Notes: generated by a model from the sequence alone, not told the origin. A stretch of DNA of 64,000 nucleotides from Geobacter sp. FeAm09 (GCF_008330225.1 NZ_CP042466.1:1746501-1810500), one strand, 5' to 3'. Positions 7,280 through 16,099 are shown, numbered from the stretch's first letter. Translations and numbers: made by a program.

Positions 7280-8254
7280 ATGTGTTTAATCAGCGTAATA
7301 ATTGTGAATTGGAACGGCATAAATTTGCTGAGAGACTGCCTTGATGCCGTCCTAAGTCAGGATTTTTCCGATTTTGAGGTTATACTGGTTGATAACGGCT
7401 CAAGTGATGGTTCGCCAGAGTTGGTACAGAAGAACTACCCAACGGTCTGTTTGTTGCGGCTTGAAGAAAATCGTGGTTTTACTGGTGGTAACCTAGCTGG
7501 CTTGGACCAGGCACGTGGCTCCTTCATTGCCCTTCTCAACAACGACACGCGGCCTGAAAAAAGATGGCTTGGTGCGCTTTACCGTGGCATGGTGAACGAC
7601 AACAAAATAGGCATAAGCGCCTCGAAGATAATAATTGACGGTACCGACATGATAGACAGTGTCGGTGACATTTTTACGACCGCTTTCACTGGTACAAAGC
7701 TTGGAAGCCTTAGTTGCCACCGAGATTTTTCTACACGGATGTTTGTTCATGGTGCCTGCGCTGCTGCGGCTCTCTATCGCAGAGAGATGATGGATGAAAT
7801 CGGTTTTCTTGATGACGATTTTTTTTTCAATCATGAAGACACTGACTTTAACCTCAGGGCTTGGCTGTCTGGCTGGAAATGTATTTATGTGCCAGAAGCC
7901 GTGGTATACCACAAAGTAAGCGCGTCGCTTGGAACTTTGAACGATAACAGTGTGTACTATTTTTCCCGTAACAATGTCTGGGTCTGGATCAAGAATGTCC
8001 CTTCTGGATGTATGTTTCGCTATCTTCACCAACGACTTATATATGAATTAAGTTCGTTCGCATTTTTTTGTTTTATGAAAGGAAAGTGGGTACCATATTT
8101 GAGAGGTAAGTTTGATTCTATGAAAAAAATACCGATAATGTTAAATAAACGCAAAGCAATACAAAAAAATGTCAAGTTATCCAATTATGAGATAGCTGCT
8201 GGTCTTATGCCGATAGCTAAGTATTTAAAACAGCGCCTTAAGAATATAGAATAA
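7280..8254 (+). CDS. Family 2 glycosyltransferase, 324 aa
   Basis: This is a second GT-A-fold glycosyltransferase of the polysaccharide locus. The start MCLISVIIVNWNG and the DNGSSDGSPELV motif bind nucleotide sugar. ENRGFTGGNLAGLDQARG and LLNNDTRPE supply the NDD-type metal motif, and FFNHEDTDFNLRAWL the catalytic acidic region. The C-terminal 90 residues are basic with one or two hydrophobic stretches. The gene is separated from the previous one by about 150 bases that contain no convincing gene. AT-rich codon use marks it as part of the same acquired block. Donor and acceptor sugars cannot be assigned. Confidence 0.87.
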   Translation: MCLISVIIVNWNGINLLRDCLDAVLSQDFSDFEVILVDNGSSDGSPELVQKNYPTVCLLRLEENRGFTGGNLAGLDQARGSFIALLNNDTRPEKRWLGALYRGMVNDNKIGISASKIIIDGTDMIDSVGDIFTTAFTGTKLGSLSCHRDFSTRMFVHGACAAAALYRREMMDEIGFLDDDFFFNHEDTDFNLRAWLSGWKCIYVPEAVVYHKVSASLGTLNDNSVYYFSRNNVWVWIKNVPSGCMFRYLHQRLIYELSSFAFFCFMKGKWVPYLRGKFDSMKKIPIMLNKRKAIQKNVKLSNYEIAAGLMPIAKYLKQRLKNIE

Positions 8255-8299
8255 TTTCCAAATGCCTCATGCCATAAGCCTAAAAGCGACTTCTTTGTG

Positions 8300-9445
8300 A
8301 TGCAAACATTATTTTTGAAGCGATTAGACAGAAAAATTGGTGGTTTTTTGACCCGTATCCTGAAACCATCATGCCTTACTACGGATATGGTTTACATGCC
8401 TCCCTCCTCCATCCTCCTCATCCGCCCCGGCGGCATCGGCGACGCCGTACATCTTATCCCCACCATAAGCGCCATCAAGTCAACATACCCGGATGCGGCC
8501 ATCGATATTCTTGCCGAAAAGCGTAATAGTGCCGTATTCAATCTCTCTCACCATGTCCGCCATGTCTTCCACTACGACAAACCGCTTGAGCTGTTCCGCG
8601 CCCTGCGGACCACCTACGATGTGGTCATCGATACGGAACAGTGGCACCGCCTGTCGGCCGTTGTGGCCCGCATGACTCGTGCGCCCGTATCGATCGGCTT
8701 TGCCACCAACGAGCGGGCGCGTTTGTTTACCCACGCAATAGCCTATTCCCAGGACGATTGTGAAATCGACAGCTTTTACCGGCTGCTTGCGCCGTTGGGT
8801 ATCGCAAGGGCAGAGGTCCCTGCGCTCTTTCTCGCTGTCCCCCCCAAAGCGGCTGAAAAAGCGAATATGCTTCTGGAAGGGGGTGGGGGGAGGGCCTTCG
8901 TAACGCTCTTTCCCGGCGCCAGCATCCCGGAACGGCGCTGGGGGGCTGAGAAATTCAGAAATCTTGCTGATATGCTGGCTGCCGTGGGGTTGGCGGTTGT
9001 CGTTGTCGGGGGTGGGGAAGATCAGGAACAGGGAGAGATGATCGTTGCCGGTGGCACGGGGCTGAACCTGGCGGGTCGGACCTCGTTGTCCGAAACCGCG
9101 GCGGTTATTCAGAAAAGTGCCCTGTTGGTGAGCGGCGATTCCGGCGTGCTGCATATCGCCGTGGGGCTGGGGGTACCGACCGTATCGCTGTTCGGGCCGG
9201 GGAGGGCGAGGAAGTGGGCGCCCCAGGGAGAACGCCATCTGGTGCTCAACAAGAAGTTGCCCTGTTCGCCCTGCACGACCTTCGGCACTACGCCCCCGTG
9301 CCCCATCGCTGCCAAGTGCATGGCCGACATAACGGTCGATGAGGTCGGTAACGCCGTGACCGTCCTGCTGACTGCCACCGGAGGGCTTCCTTCCTTCTGC
9401 TGCAAGAAGGAGTGGCTCGAAGGCGCTGGACGCCCTAAGCCGTGA
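8300..9445 (+). CDS. Family 9 glycosyltransferase (heptosyltransferase-like), 381 aa
   Basis: This is an ADP-heptose:LPS heptosyltransferase-like GT-B enzyme, probably acting on lipopolysaccharide core at the inner membrane. After a basic amphipathic N-terminus it shows ILLIRPGGIGDAVHLIP (acceptor-side motif), then VTLFPGASIPERRWGAEKF and LVSGDSGVLHIAVGLGVPT with LFGPG, the donor-binding half. A Cys-containing segment (CSPCTTFGTTPPCPIAAKC) is typical of some GT9 members. The start is ATG 8300 or the adjacent GTG 8297. Composition changes from AT-rich to GC-rich near codon 33, marking the island edge. Its 3' end overlaps the oppositely oriented small gene by 11 bases. Confidence 0.88.
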   Translation: MQTLFLKRLDRKIGGFLTRILKPSCLTTDMVYMPPSSILLIRPGGIGDAVHLIPTISAIKSTYPDAAIDILAEKRNSAVFNLSHHVRHVFHYDKPLELFRALRTTYDVVIDTEQWHRLSAVVARMTRAPVSIGFATNERARLFTHAIAYSQDDCEIDSFYRLLAPLGIARAEVPALFLAVPPKAAEKANMLLEGGGGRAFVTLFPGASIPERRWGAEKFRNLADMLAAVGLAVVVVGGGEDQEQGEMIVAGGTGLNLAGRTSLSETAAVIQKSALLVSGDSGVLHIAVGLGVPTVSLFGPGRARKWAPQGERHLVLNKKLPCSPCTTFGTTPPCPIAAKCMADITVDEVGNAVTVLLTATGGLPSFCCKKEWLEGAGRPKP

Positions 9446-9617
9446 TGGGAGCCGGTTCGCACAGGTTCTCGGCGCAGTTCGCCTCGGCGCCGCAGGTGAA
9501 ACAGTAAAACTTGGGATCGGTGGTGATGCGTGCGATCTCCTCGGTTTTCCCGTTGCTTCTGAGCATGCACATGTGGCTGTGGCTGGTCGCTCCGCACCGG
9601 CAGGTTGCTTCTGCCAT
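9435..9617 (-). CDS. 60-aa Cys-rich zinc-ribbon-like protein
   Basis: This small gene on the minus strand is supported by an excellent ribosome site (AGGAGG, eight bases before ATG at 9617) and a Cys pattern: CRCG near the N-terminus, then FYCFTCGAEANCAENLCEP near the C-terminus. This looks like a compact metal-binding fold, perhaps a zinc ribbon, with a His-rich linker (SHSHMCML). No family is recognised. Its stop lies inside the end of the GT9 gene, so the two are convergent and overlap by 11 bases. The role is unknown; it could be a small regulatory or redox protein. Confidence 0.7.
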   Translation of the reverse strand: MAEATCRCGATSHSHMCMLRSNGKTEEIARITTDPKFYCFTCGAEANCAENLCEPAPITA

Positions 9618-9682
9618 GTTTTTTTCCTCCTTGGTTGGGATATGGTCCCTGTTTTATATACCAACTTCATCGTACGGGCAAG

Positions 9683-9719
9683 CGCCGGGCTTAGCCCCTG
9701 CTCCGGCGAGAGTTTTTTT
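9683..9719 (+). terminator. Possible rho-independent terminator
   Basis: CGCCGG at 9683-9688 pairs with CCGGCG at 9703-9708 around a GC-rich loop, followed four bases later by seven T (9713-9719). It sits between the glycosyltransferases and rfbB. The loop is long, so confidence is modest. Confidence 0.4.
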
Positions 9720-9745
9720 GTTCGCAGACCGTCGGCAAATATGGT
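9718..9745 (+). promoter_or_regulatory. Candidate promoter for rfbB
   Basis: TTGTTC at 9718-9723 and TATGGT at 9740-9745 are separated by 16 bases, about 48 bases before the rfbB start. Both elements are partial matches. Confidence 0.35.
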
Positions 9746-9792
9746 ACATTTTTTCGGTTAACACCTTGCGTCCCTGAGGAGAACCGCCCGAG

Positions 9793-10863
9793 ATGCCATT
9801 CAAGCCCACATCCATTCTCGTGACCGGAGGCGCCGGCTTCATCGGCTCCAACTTCATCCATTCCTTCGTCGCCGCCAACCCCGGCTGCGCCGTGACCAAT
9901 CTGGATTGCCTGACCTACGCGGGCAACCTGAAAAACCTGACCGCGGTGGAGGACAACCCCCGCTACCGCTTCATCAAGGGGGACGTCTGCGATGCCGCGC
10001 TGGTGGCAGCCATCCTGAAGGAACGGGCGGTCGATGCCGTCGTCCATTTTGCCGCCGAATCCCACGTGGACCGTTCCATCAGCGGCCCCGAGATCTTCGT
10101 GCGTACCAACGTGCTGGGGACGCAGGTCCTGCTGGAGGAGAGCCGCCGGCACTGGCAGTCCGGGGCGGTGCCCGATTTCCGCTATCTTCAGATATCCACG
10201 GACGAGGTCTACGGTTCCTTGGGGGAAACCGGCTATTTCACCGAGCAGACCCCCCTGGCCGCCAACTCTCCTTATTCGGCCAGCAAGGCCGGGGCGGACC
10301 TCCTGGTGCGGGCCTACCACGAAACCTACGGCATGCCGACCCTCAACACCCGCTGCTCCAACAACTATGGCCCCTACCATTTCCCCGAAAAACTGATTCC
10401 GCTCATGATCCACAACATCATCACCCGCAAACCGCTGCCGGTCTACGGCGACGGCCTCAACGTGCGCGACTGGCTCCATGTGCGGGACCACGCCGTGGCG
10501 GTGGAAACGGTCCTGAAACAGGCCGCGCCCGGCTCGGTCTATAATATCGGCGGCAACAACGAGTGGAAGAACATCGATATCGTCCATCTGGTCTGCGACT
10601 TGCTGGATGCCCGGCTGGGGCGCGCCGCCGGCGAGAATCGCAGCCTGGTCGCCTTTGTCAAGGACCGTCCCGGCCACGACCGCCGCTATGCCATCGACGC
10701 ATCCAGGCTGAAGCGCGATCTGGGCTGGGAGCCTGCCTATACCTTCGAACAGGGGATCGCCGAAACCATCGACTGGTACCTGGCCCATCAGGAGTGGGTG
10801 GCCGAGGTCACTTCCGGCTCGTACCGCGACTATTACACGCAGCAATACGGGAGCAAACAATGA
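9793..10863 (+). CDS. rfbB: dTDP-glucose 4,6-dehydratase, 356 aa
   Basis: The enzyme converts dTDP-glucose to dTDP-4-keto-6-deoxyglucose, the second step of dTDP-rhamnose synthesis, in the cytosol. It belongs to the extended SDR family: the NAD-binding motif TGGAGFIGSN (residues 11-20), the catalytic STDEVYG with TDE at 136-138, and YSASK at 161-165. The segment NNYGPYHFPEKLIP is characteristic of RfbB. Length is normal. ATG 9793 follows GAGGAG. The rfbD start overlaps its stop (ATGA), showing a tight operon. rfbA and rfbC, needed for steps one and three, are not in this window. Confidence 0.95.
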   Translation: MPFKPTSILVTGGAGFIGSNFIHSFVAANPGCAVTNLDCLTYAGNLKNLTAVEDNPRYRFIKGDVCDAALVAAILKERAVDAVVHFAAESHVDRSISGPEIFVRTNVLGTQVLLEESRRHWQSGAVPDFRYLQISTDEVYGSLGETGYFTEQTPLAANSPYSASKAGADLLVRAYHETYGMPTLNTRCSNNYGPYHFPEKLIPLMIHNIITRKPLPVYGDGLNVRDWLHVRDHAVAVETVLKQAAPGSVYNIGGNNEWKNIDIVHLVCDLLDARLGRAAGENRSLVAFVKDRPGHDRRYAIDASRLKRDLGWEPAYTFEQGIAETIDWYLAHQEWVAEVTSGSYRDYYTQQYGSKQ

Positions 10864-11687
10864 TTCTGGTGGTTGGAGCCAACGGCATGCTGGGCCGGGA
10901 TTTGCTCCCCCTGCTCGGCGACCGGGGACGAGGGGTGGATATCGACGGGATCGACATTACCTCCCTGGAGTCCGTCGAGCGCGTTCTCACGGCGGTGCGC
11001 CCGTCGGTGGTGGTCAATTGCGCCGCCTACACCGATGTGGATGGTTGCGAGAGCAACCAGGAAACCGCCATGCAGGTCAATGGGGAAGGGGTGGCCCATC
11101 TGGCCATGGCGAGCCGCATGATTGGAGCGTGCCTGGTCCAGATCAGTACCGATTATGTCTTTGACGGCGGCAAGGGGACACCCTACCTGGAGGACGACGC
11201 CCCCAACCCGCTCAACGTCTATGGCGAGTCCAAGCTGGCCGGCGAGATGAACGCGGCCGTCAACCCCGACCACCTGATCGTCCGCACCCAGTGGCTCTAC
11301 GGCCACCACGGCAAAAACTTCGTCGAAACCATGCTGCGCCTCGGCGCCGAGCGTCAGGAACTCTCGGTGGTGGACGACCAGGTCGGTTCGCCCACCTGGA
11401 CCGTGGACTTGGCACACGCCGTCGTGGCCCTGATGGAAAAGGGGTGCCGGGGCGTGTACCACGCCGCCAACGGAGGGTATTGCTCGTGGAACGATTTTGC
11501 CCGCGCCATCTTCCAGGAGGCCGGCATGGCGGTAACGGTCACCGCCATGACCACCGAGCAATTGAACCGCCCGGCGAGACGCCCGCTCCATTCGCCGCTC
11601 GACTGCGGCAAGCTGGCGCGTGACGGCGGCTATCGGCCGCAGCCGTGGCGGGAGGCACTGCGGTCCTATTTGAGGTTGAGGAAATAA
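10860..11687 (+). CDS. rfbD: dTDP-4-dehydrorhamnose reductase, 275 aa
   Basis: This enzyme performs the last step to dTDP-L-rhamnose, reducing dTDP-4-keto-rhamnose with NAD(P)H. The N-terminal MILVVGANGMLGRDL is the cofactor loop. VNCAAYTDVDGCE is followed by QISTDYVFDG and YGESKLAGE, which contains the catalytic Tyr-x3-Lys; DDQVGSPTW is the substrate region. ATG 10860 overlaps the rfbB stop. The length is slightly short of typical 290-300 but the domain is complete. The product could feed the rhamnosyltransferase-like GT2 at 6256. Confidence 0.93.
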   Translation: MILVVGANGMLGRDLLPLLGDRGRGVDIDGIDITSLESVERVLTAVRPSVVVNCAAYTDVDGCESNQETAMQVNGEGVAHLAMASRMIGACLVQISTDYVFDGGKGTPYLEDDAPNPLNVYGESKLAGEMNAAVNPDHLIVRTQWLYGHHGKNFVETMLRLGAERQELSVVDDQVGSPTWTVDLAHAVVALMEKGCRGVYHAANGGYCSWNDFARAIFQEAGMAVTVTAMTTEQLNRPARRPLHSPLDCGKLARDGGYRPQPWREALRSYLRLRK

Positions 11688-11707
11688 CTATCGAGAGGGA
11701 GATGTTC

Positions 11708-12067
11708 ATGGAACGGGGAGAGCGCCCTTGGGGTTCTTACGTCGTATTGGACGAGAACACCAGCTACAAGATCAAGCGCATCGAGGTCAAGCCGGGAGAG
11801 CGGCTGTCGTTGCAGAAGCACCATCACCGCAGCGAGCACTGGATCGTCGTGTCCGGCATTGCCAAGGTCACCTGCGGCGACGACGTGCTTTTTGTCAATG
11901 TCAATGAATCCACCTTTATCCCCATCGGGAAGAACCACCGCCTGGAAAACCCCGGAAAGATCCCCTTGGTCGTCATCGAGGTGCAGAGCGGCGAGTACCT
12001 GGGTGAAGACGATATCGTCCGTTTCGACGATGATTACAATCGTTGTTCTGTGCCCGATGCGTCTTAA
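11708..12067 (+). CDS. Phosphomannose isomerase-type cupin, stand-alone, 119 aa
   Basis: This is a single cupin domain matching the C-terminal isomerase half of bifunctional type II phosphomannose isomerase/GDP-mannose pyrophosphorylase. RPWGSYVVLDE, KRIEVKPGERLSLQKHHHR, SEHWIVVSGIAKVT and IPIGKNHRLEN are family blocks that hold the metal-binding His, Glu and Gln residues. It would interconvert fructose-6-phosphate and mannose-6-phosphate. ATG 11708 is preferred because GAGAGGGAG sits six bases upstream; ATG 11702 is too close to that site. The pyrophosphorylase half is a separate gene at 12613, with a lipoprotein gene between them. It starts 20 bases after rfbD and is probably in the same operon. 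Confidence 0.85.
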   Translation: MERGERPWGSYVVLDENTSYKIKRIEVKPGERLSLQKHHHRSEHWIVVSGIAKVTCGDDVLFVNVNESTFIPIGKNHRLENPGKIPLVVIEVQSGEYLGEDDIVRFDDDYNRCSVPDAS

Positions 12068-12086
12068 AGTTTTGCCGCAGCTATGT

Positions 12087-12599
12087 ATGTATAACTTTTT
12101 GAAATATATTGTCGTCATTGTTTTGCTGCTGGTGCTGTCGGCTTGTGCCGCCACCTCCACCACGGTGGTGGACGAGGAGGTCGTCACCAACAGGCAGCCG
12201 ATGGCGACCTACAAGTCTCTGGTCATCCGCAACTTCGAGTTGAACCGGGAATTGTACACCAGCGTCCCGGAAGGGCGTATGAACGAGCGTGAACGGCGCT
12301 ACGCCCGGATGCCGGTGGAACTGGCCGAACAGATAGAGCGTTACGTCCGCGCCCGGCATACCTATCAGGATGTTGCCCGCGACGGTCAGGCCGGCGGGAC
12401 GGCGCTGGTGCTGAAGGGGCGCTTTACCAGGCTCGGGCGTTTTCGCATATCCATCACCGCGGCACTGTACGACGGCGCCACCGGCCAGGAGGTGGCCTAT
12501 TTCCGCCAGACCCTGTGGGATGTCTTCGACACCAGCGAAACCCTGGGCAGCCTGGCCCGGGAAGTGGCCGATTTCATAGACCGCATTCAATACAAGTAA
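12087..12599 (+). CDS. Predicted lipoprotein of unknown function, 170 aa
   Basis: The N-terminus MYNFLKYIVVIVLLLVLSAC is a lipoprotein signal peptide with lipobox LSAC, so the mature protein should be lipid-anchored in the envelope. The rest is a single soluble domain with alternating strands and helices: FRISITAALYDGATGQEVAYF resembles DUF4410-like envelope proteins, but the match is weak. An acidic and basic middle region (GRMNERERRYARM) is notable. No good ribosome site is visible. It lies between the phosphomannose isomerase-like and manC genes, so it is probably co-expressed with GDP-mannose synthesis and may act in polysaccharide assembly; that is inference. Confidence 0.75.
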   Translation: MYNFLKYIVVIVLLLVLSACAATSTTVVDEEVVTNRQPMATYKSLVIRNFELNRELYTSVPEGRMNERERRYARMPVELAEQIERYVRARHTYQDVARDGQAGGTALVLKGRFTRLGRFRISITAALYDGATGQEVAYFRQTLWDVFDTSETLGSLAREVADFIDRIQYK

Positions 12600-12612
12600 G
12601 GAAGGGGCTCCT

Positions 12613-13689
12613 GTGTATATCGTGATCCTTGCCGGCGGTTCCGGCACCCGTTTCTGGCCCCTGTCCCGGGCTGCGCGTCCCAAACAGCTCATCTCCATCA
12701 CCGGGGACAGGACCATGCTCCAGCGGACGGTGGAACGGGTGCTGCCGCTCCATCCCAAACGCATCCTGGTGATCACCAACCAGATCCAGGCCGAAGAAAC
12801 CGAACAGCAGCTCTCCGGCTACCGGGACGTGCCCATCGATGTCATCGCCGAACCGTCCGCCCGGAATACCGCCCCGGCCATCGGCCTGGCCGCCGCCGTC
12901 ATCGCCGCCCACGACCCGGCCGGGATCATGGCGGTCCTGCCTGCGGACCATTTCATCAAGGACGAGGAGAGCCTCCGGGCAACCCTGGTCCATGCCGGCC
13001 ATGCGGCGCGCAACGGCTATCTGGTGACCCTGGGCATCATGCCGTCCCGTCCCGAAACCGGCTACGGCTATATCGAGGCCGATCTGGAACTGCGCGGCGA
13101 CGGGCCGTTCCCGGTGCGCCGTTTCGTGGAAAAGCCTCCCCTGGAACAGGCGGTCCGCTACCTGGAAGAGGGAAATTTCTTCTGGAACAGCGGGATGTTC
13201 CTCTGGCGCTGCGATACGATCTTAAGTGAGATAGCCTTCTATCTGCCCGACCTGGGGCGGGCCCTGTCGGGGATCTCGTTCACCGGCGATGTCTGGGAGA
13301 TTTCCGATCTGGCGGCGCAGATCAAGGCGATGTACGATTCGATAGACGGCGTTTCCATCGATTACGCCGTTATGGAAAAATCGTCCAAGGTGCAGGTGGT
13401 GCCGGTGGAAATGGGGTGGAGCGATGTGGGGAGCTGGAGCGCGCTGCCCGAGGTGGTGGCCCCGGACGCCTCGGGTACGGTCTGCATCAACGCCGCCGGT
13501 CACATCGCGATTGATTCGACCGATTGCCTGATCTACGCCGACGGCCGGGTGGTGGCCACGGTCGGGGTCAAGGGGCTCGTGGTGGTTTCGACTCCCGATG
13601 CCCTGCTGGTGTGCGACCGTGAACGGGCTCAGGACGTGAAAAAGGTCGTCGAGCGCCTGGCGGAACGGGGGCTTGCGTCCTGCCTGTAG
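12613..13689 (+). CDS. manC: Mannose-1-phosphate guanylyltransferase, 358 aa
   Basis: The enzyme makes GDP-mannose from GTP and mannose-1-phosphate in the cytosol. The signature GGSGTRFWPLSR is followed by PKQL, the segment AEPSARNTAPAIGLAA, LPADHFI, a metal-binding region, and FVEKPP with FFWNSGMFLW. The protein ends where the pyrophosphorylase domain ends, so it lacks the isomerase half that many bacterial ManC proteins carry; that half is encoded at 11708. The GTG start at 12613 has AAGGAAGGGG upstream. It is the last gene of the nucleotide-sugar group, and the kinase gene begins 11 bases later. Confidence 0.92.
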   Translation: MYIVILAGGSGTRFWPLSRAARPKQLISITGDRTMLQRTVERVLPLHPKRILVITNQIQAEETEQQLSGYRDVPIDVIAEPSARNTAPAIGLAAAVIAAHDPAGIMAVLPADHFIKDEESLRATLVHAGHAARNGYLVTLGIMPSRPETGYGYIEADLELRGDGPFPVRRFVEKPPLEQAVRYLEEGNFFWNSGMFLWRCDTILSEIAFYLPDLGRALSGISFTGDVWEISDLAAQIKAMYDSIDGVSIDYAVMEKSSKVQVVPVEMGWSDVGSWSALPEVVAPDASGTVCINAAGHIAIDSTDCLIYADGRVVATVGVKGLVVVSTPDALLVCDRERAQDVKKVVERLAERGLASCL

Positions 13690-13700
13690 GGGGGCGGCTC

Positions 13701-14861
13701 ATGGCAGATGAACGTTCGGCGACGATTCCCGTGACCCGGTTTGCCCCTGCCGGACTGGCCTCCAGCGAAGTTCTGGCGGCACAGCGGCGGGCCGTTCTCC
13801 TCGAAGAGATGGTGGATGCCCTCATCCAGGCCATGCCGGGCTACGTGATGCTGGTGAACGAACAGCGGCAGCTTGTGGCTTTCAACCGTAACGTGCTCAA
13901 ACTCACCGGGGCTGCCGACGATGCCGCGCTGGTCGGCAAGCGCCTCGGTGAAGCGCTCCGCTGCGCCCATGCCGGCGATTTCCCGGCCGGGTGCGGCACC
14001 GGGGACCGGTGTTCCGTATGCGGCGTGGTGCTCGCCCTTTTGAACAGCCAGCAGAGCGGCGGACAGGTGGTGCGGGAGTGTCTCATCACGCTGCAGGGCA
14101 CTGGGGGGCTCGCCCTCGATATGCAGGCAACGGCAACGCCGCTTGAGATCCGTGACCGGAAGTTCACCGTGTTGGCGCTCCAGGACATCAGCGACGAGAA
14201 GCGCCGGCAGGTACTGGAACGCCTCTTTTTCCACGACGTGATCAACACGACCGGCGGGATCCATGGCTTGGCCTCCCTCCTGGCGGAACAGGAGGATGTG
14301 CCCGAGCGCGTGCAAACCGAATATGTCTCCTGGCTGGTGGCGCTCTCGGAAAACCTGCTGGACGAAATCCGGGGGCAACGCACCCTGCTGGAGGCGGAGC
14401 AGGGGGAGTTCGTGCCCGAAGTCTCCACGGTCGGCATCCGGGCGGTATTGCATGAGGTCAGGCGGCTGTTCGAGTATCATGAACGGGTTCCCGGCAGGGA
14501 GTTGGTGGTGCAGGATGGGCCCAATTGCACCGTCATGACCGATGTGACGATCCTGCGGCGGATTGTCGGCAATATGACGCTGAATGCCCTTGAGGCCACG
14601 CCTGCGGGCGGGGTGGTGACCCTTTCGGCGGCTGCGGCGGGCGGCTGGGTAACCATTGCGGTGCACAACCCGGGTGTCATCCCCCCGGAGGTGCAGCTGC
14701 AGTTGTTCAAGCGCTCCTTCAGCACAAAGTCGTCGTCGGGCCGCGGTATCGGCACCTACAGCATGAAACTGTTCGGAGAACGCTATCTCAAGGGCAAGGT
14801 CGCCTTCAAAAGCTGTCTGAATGAAGGGACGGCCTTCACGTTTTCCCTGCCTGTGGGATAA
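13701..14861 (+). CDS. PAS histidine kinase with a four-Cys cluster, 386 aa
   Basis: This is a soluble histidine kinase. Residues about 35-165 form a PAS domain. The phosphoacceptor region is [11 protein letters not shown] with His178, followed by an ATPase domain with LNALEAT (N box), HNPGVIPPE and [10 protein letters not shown] (G boxes). No membrane helix is seen. Inside the PAS domain four Cys (88, 98, 104, 107) form CxxxxxxxxxC then CxxC, which could bind a metal or an Fe-S cluster, or sense redox state; that is inference. No response regulator is next to it. It follows manC by 11 bases and precedes the biotin operon, which has its own operator. Confidence 0.88.
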   Translation: MADERSATIPVTRFAPAGLASSEVLAAQRRAVLLEEMVDALIQAMPGYVMLVNEQRQLVAFNRNVLKLTGAADDAALVGKRLGEALRCAHAGDFPAGCGTGDRCSVCGVVLALLNSQQSGGQVVRECLITLQGTGGLALDMQATATPLEIRDRKFTVLALQDISDEKRRQVLERLFFHDVINTTGGIHGLASLLAEQEDVPERVQTEYVSWLVALSENLLDEIRGQRTLLEAEQGEFVPEVSTVGIRAVLHEVRRLFEYHERVPGRELVVQDGPNCTVMTDVTILRRIVGNMTLNALEATPAGGVVTLSAAAAGGWVTIAVHNPGVIPPEVQLQLFKRSFSTKSSSGRGIGTYSMKLFGERYLKGKVAFKSCLNEGTAFTFSLPVG

Positions 14862-14878
14862 CTATTTTTTTGTCGGAT

Positions 14879-14910
14879 TTGTCAACCTGCAAGGTTCTGT
14901 GGGTTGACCA
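14879..14910 (+). promoter_or_regulatory. BirA-type operator before bioF
   Basis: TTGTCAACC at 14879-14887 and GGTTGACCA at 14902-14910, separated by 14 bases, form an inverted repeat. The established BirA consensus is TTGTAAACC, 14-16 bases, GGTTTACAA; the halves match at eight and seven of nine positions. It sits directly before a biotin operon, which strongly supports biotin-dependent repression by BirA. Confidence 0.85.
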
Positions 14911-14923
14911 TGCGGGGGTATAT

Positions 14924-16099
14924 ATGGAGATTTCTATTCGGCAGGAGTTGGAGCAGATCCGGGAGCGGGGGTTGTACCGCAGGACGCGCCTTGTTCAGGG
15001 GGGGCAGTCGGCGTGGGTGGAGATGGATGGCACAAAGGTGCTGTTACTCTGCTCCAACAACTATCTGGGGCTTGCCGACCACCCGGCCCTGATCGAGGCC
15101 TCGGCCGACGCAGCGAGACGGTTCGGCGTGTCAAGCGGCGCCTCGCGGCTCGTGTCCGGCACCATGGAATTGCATGAACGGCTGGAGGCCGCGGTGGCCC
15201 GTTTCAAGCAGACCGAGGCGGCACTGCTCTTCAACAGCGGCTATGCCGCCAATACGGGCATCATTTCGGCGCTGGCCGGGCGCGGCGACGTCATCTTCTC
15301 CGACCGGCTCAACCATGCCAGCATCATTGACGGCGCGCTTTTGTCCGGTGCCCGCTTGGTGCGCTATCCCCATAACGACCACGGCGCCTTGGCCCGGCTG
15401 CTGGAAAAAGAGCGCGGCAACGGGCGGGCCCTGATCGTCACGGACGGCGTCTTCAGCATGGACGGCGATATCGCCCCGCTGAGGGAACTGGTCGGGCTCA
15501 AGGCCGCCCACGGGGCGCTCCTGATGGTGGATGACGCCCACGGCGGCGGGGTTCTCGGAGAGCAGGGGAGGGGGACTGCCGAAATGCTGGGCATCACGGA
15601 GGGCATCGATATTCTCATGGGCACCTTCGGCAAGGCCCTGGGGAGCTACGGCGCCTATGCCGCGGTTTCGCAGGAATTGCGGGAGTTGCTGCTCAATCGC
15701 GCCCGCAGCTTTATCTTTTCCACCTCCCTGCCGCCGTCGGTGCTGGCGGCGTCCCTGGCGGCGCTTGAAGTGGTGCAGTCGCCGGAGGGGGCGAGCCGGC
15801 GGGACCGGCTGCGCCGCAACAGCGACCTGTTCAGAGACAGCATGCGCTCGGCCGGGTTCACCCTCCCCGACGGCACTACCCAGATCGTGCCGATCATGAC
15901 CGGGCAGGCCGACACCACCATGAAGTTTTCGGAACAGTTGTTGGCCGAAGGCCTGTATGTCCAGGGGATACGGCCGCCGACCGTGCCTGCCGGCGCCTGC
16001 CGCCTCCGTTGCACCCTCATGGCGACCCACGGCGACGACGACCTGGCCTGGGCGGCCGAACGGATCACCGCGGTGGGCCGGTGTCTGGGGGTTATCTGA
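14924..16099 (+). CDS. bioF: 8-amino-7-oxononanoate synthase, 391 aa
   Basis: This PLP enzyme condenses pimeloyl-ACP (or CoA) with alanine in biotin synthesis. It belongs to the alpha-oxoamine synthase family: [57 protein letters not shown] and the PLP lysine in [11 protein letters not shown]. The start at ATG 14924 gives a normal length; in-frame upstream starts would place the operator inside the coding region. Its stop overlaps the bioH start (TGATG). Regulation by BirA is predicted from the operator 14 bases upstream. The close paralogue KBL (threonine catabolism) is less likely given bioH and bioC next door. Confidence 0.93.
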   Translation: MEISIRQELEQIRERGLYRRTRLVQGGQSAWVEMDGTKVLLLCSNNYLGLADHPALIEASADAARRFGVSSGASRLVSGTMELHERLEAAVARFKQTEAALLFNSGYAANTGIISALAGRGDVIFSDRLNHASIIDGALLSGARLVRYPHNDHGALARLLEKERGNGRALIVTDGVFSMDGDIAPLRELVGLKAAHGALLMVDDAHGGGVLGEQGRGTAEMLGITEGIDILMGTFGKALGSYGAYAAVSQELRELLLNRARSFIFSTSLPPSVLAASLAALEVVQSPEGASRRDRLRRNSDLFRDSMRSAGFTLPDGTTQIVPIMTGQADTTMKFSEQLLAEGLYVQGIRPPTVPAGACRLRCTLMATHGDDDLAWAAERITAVGRCLGVI

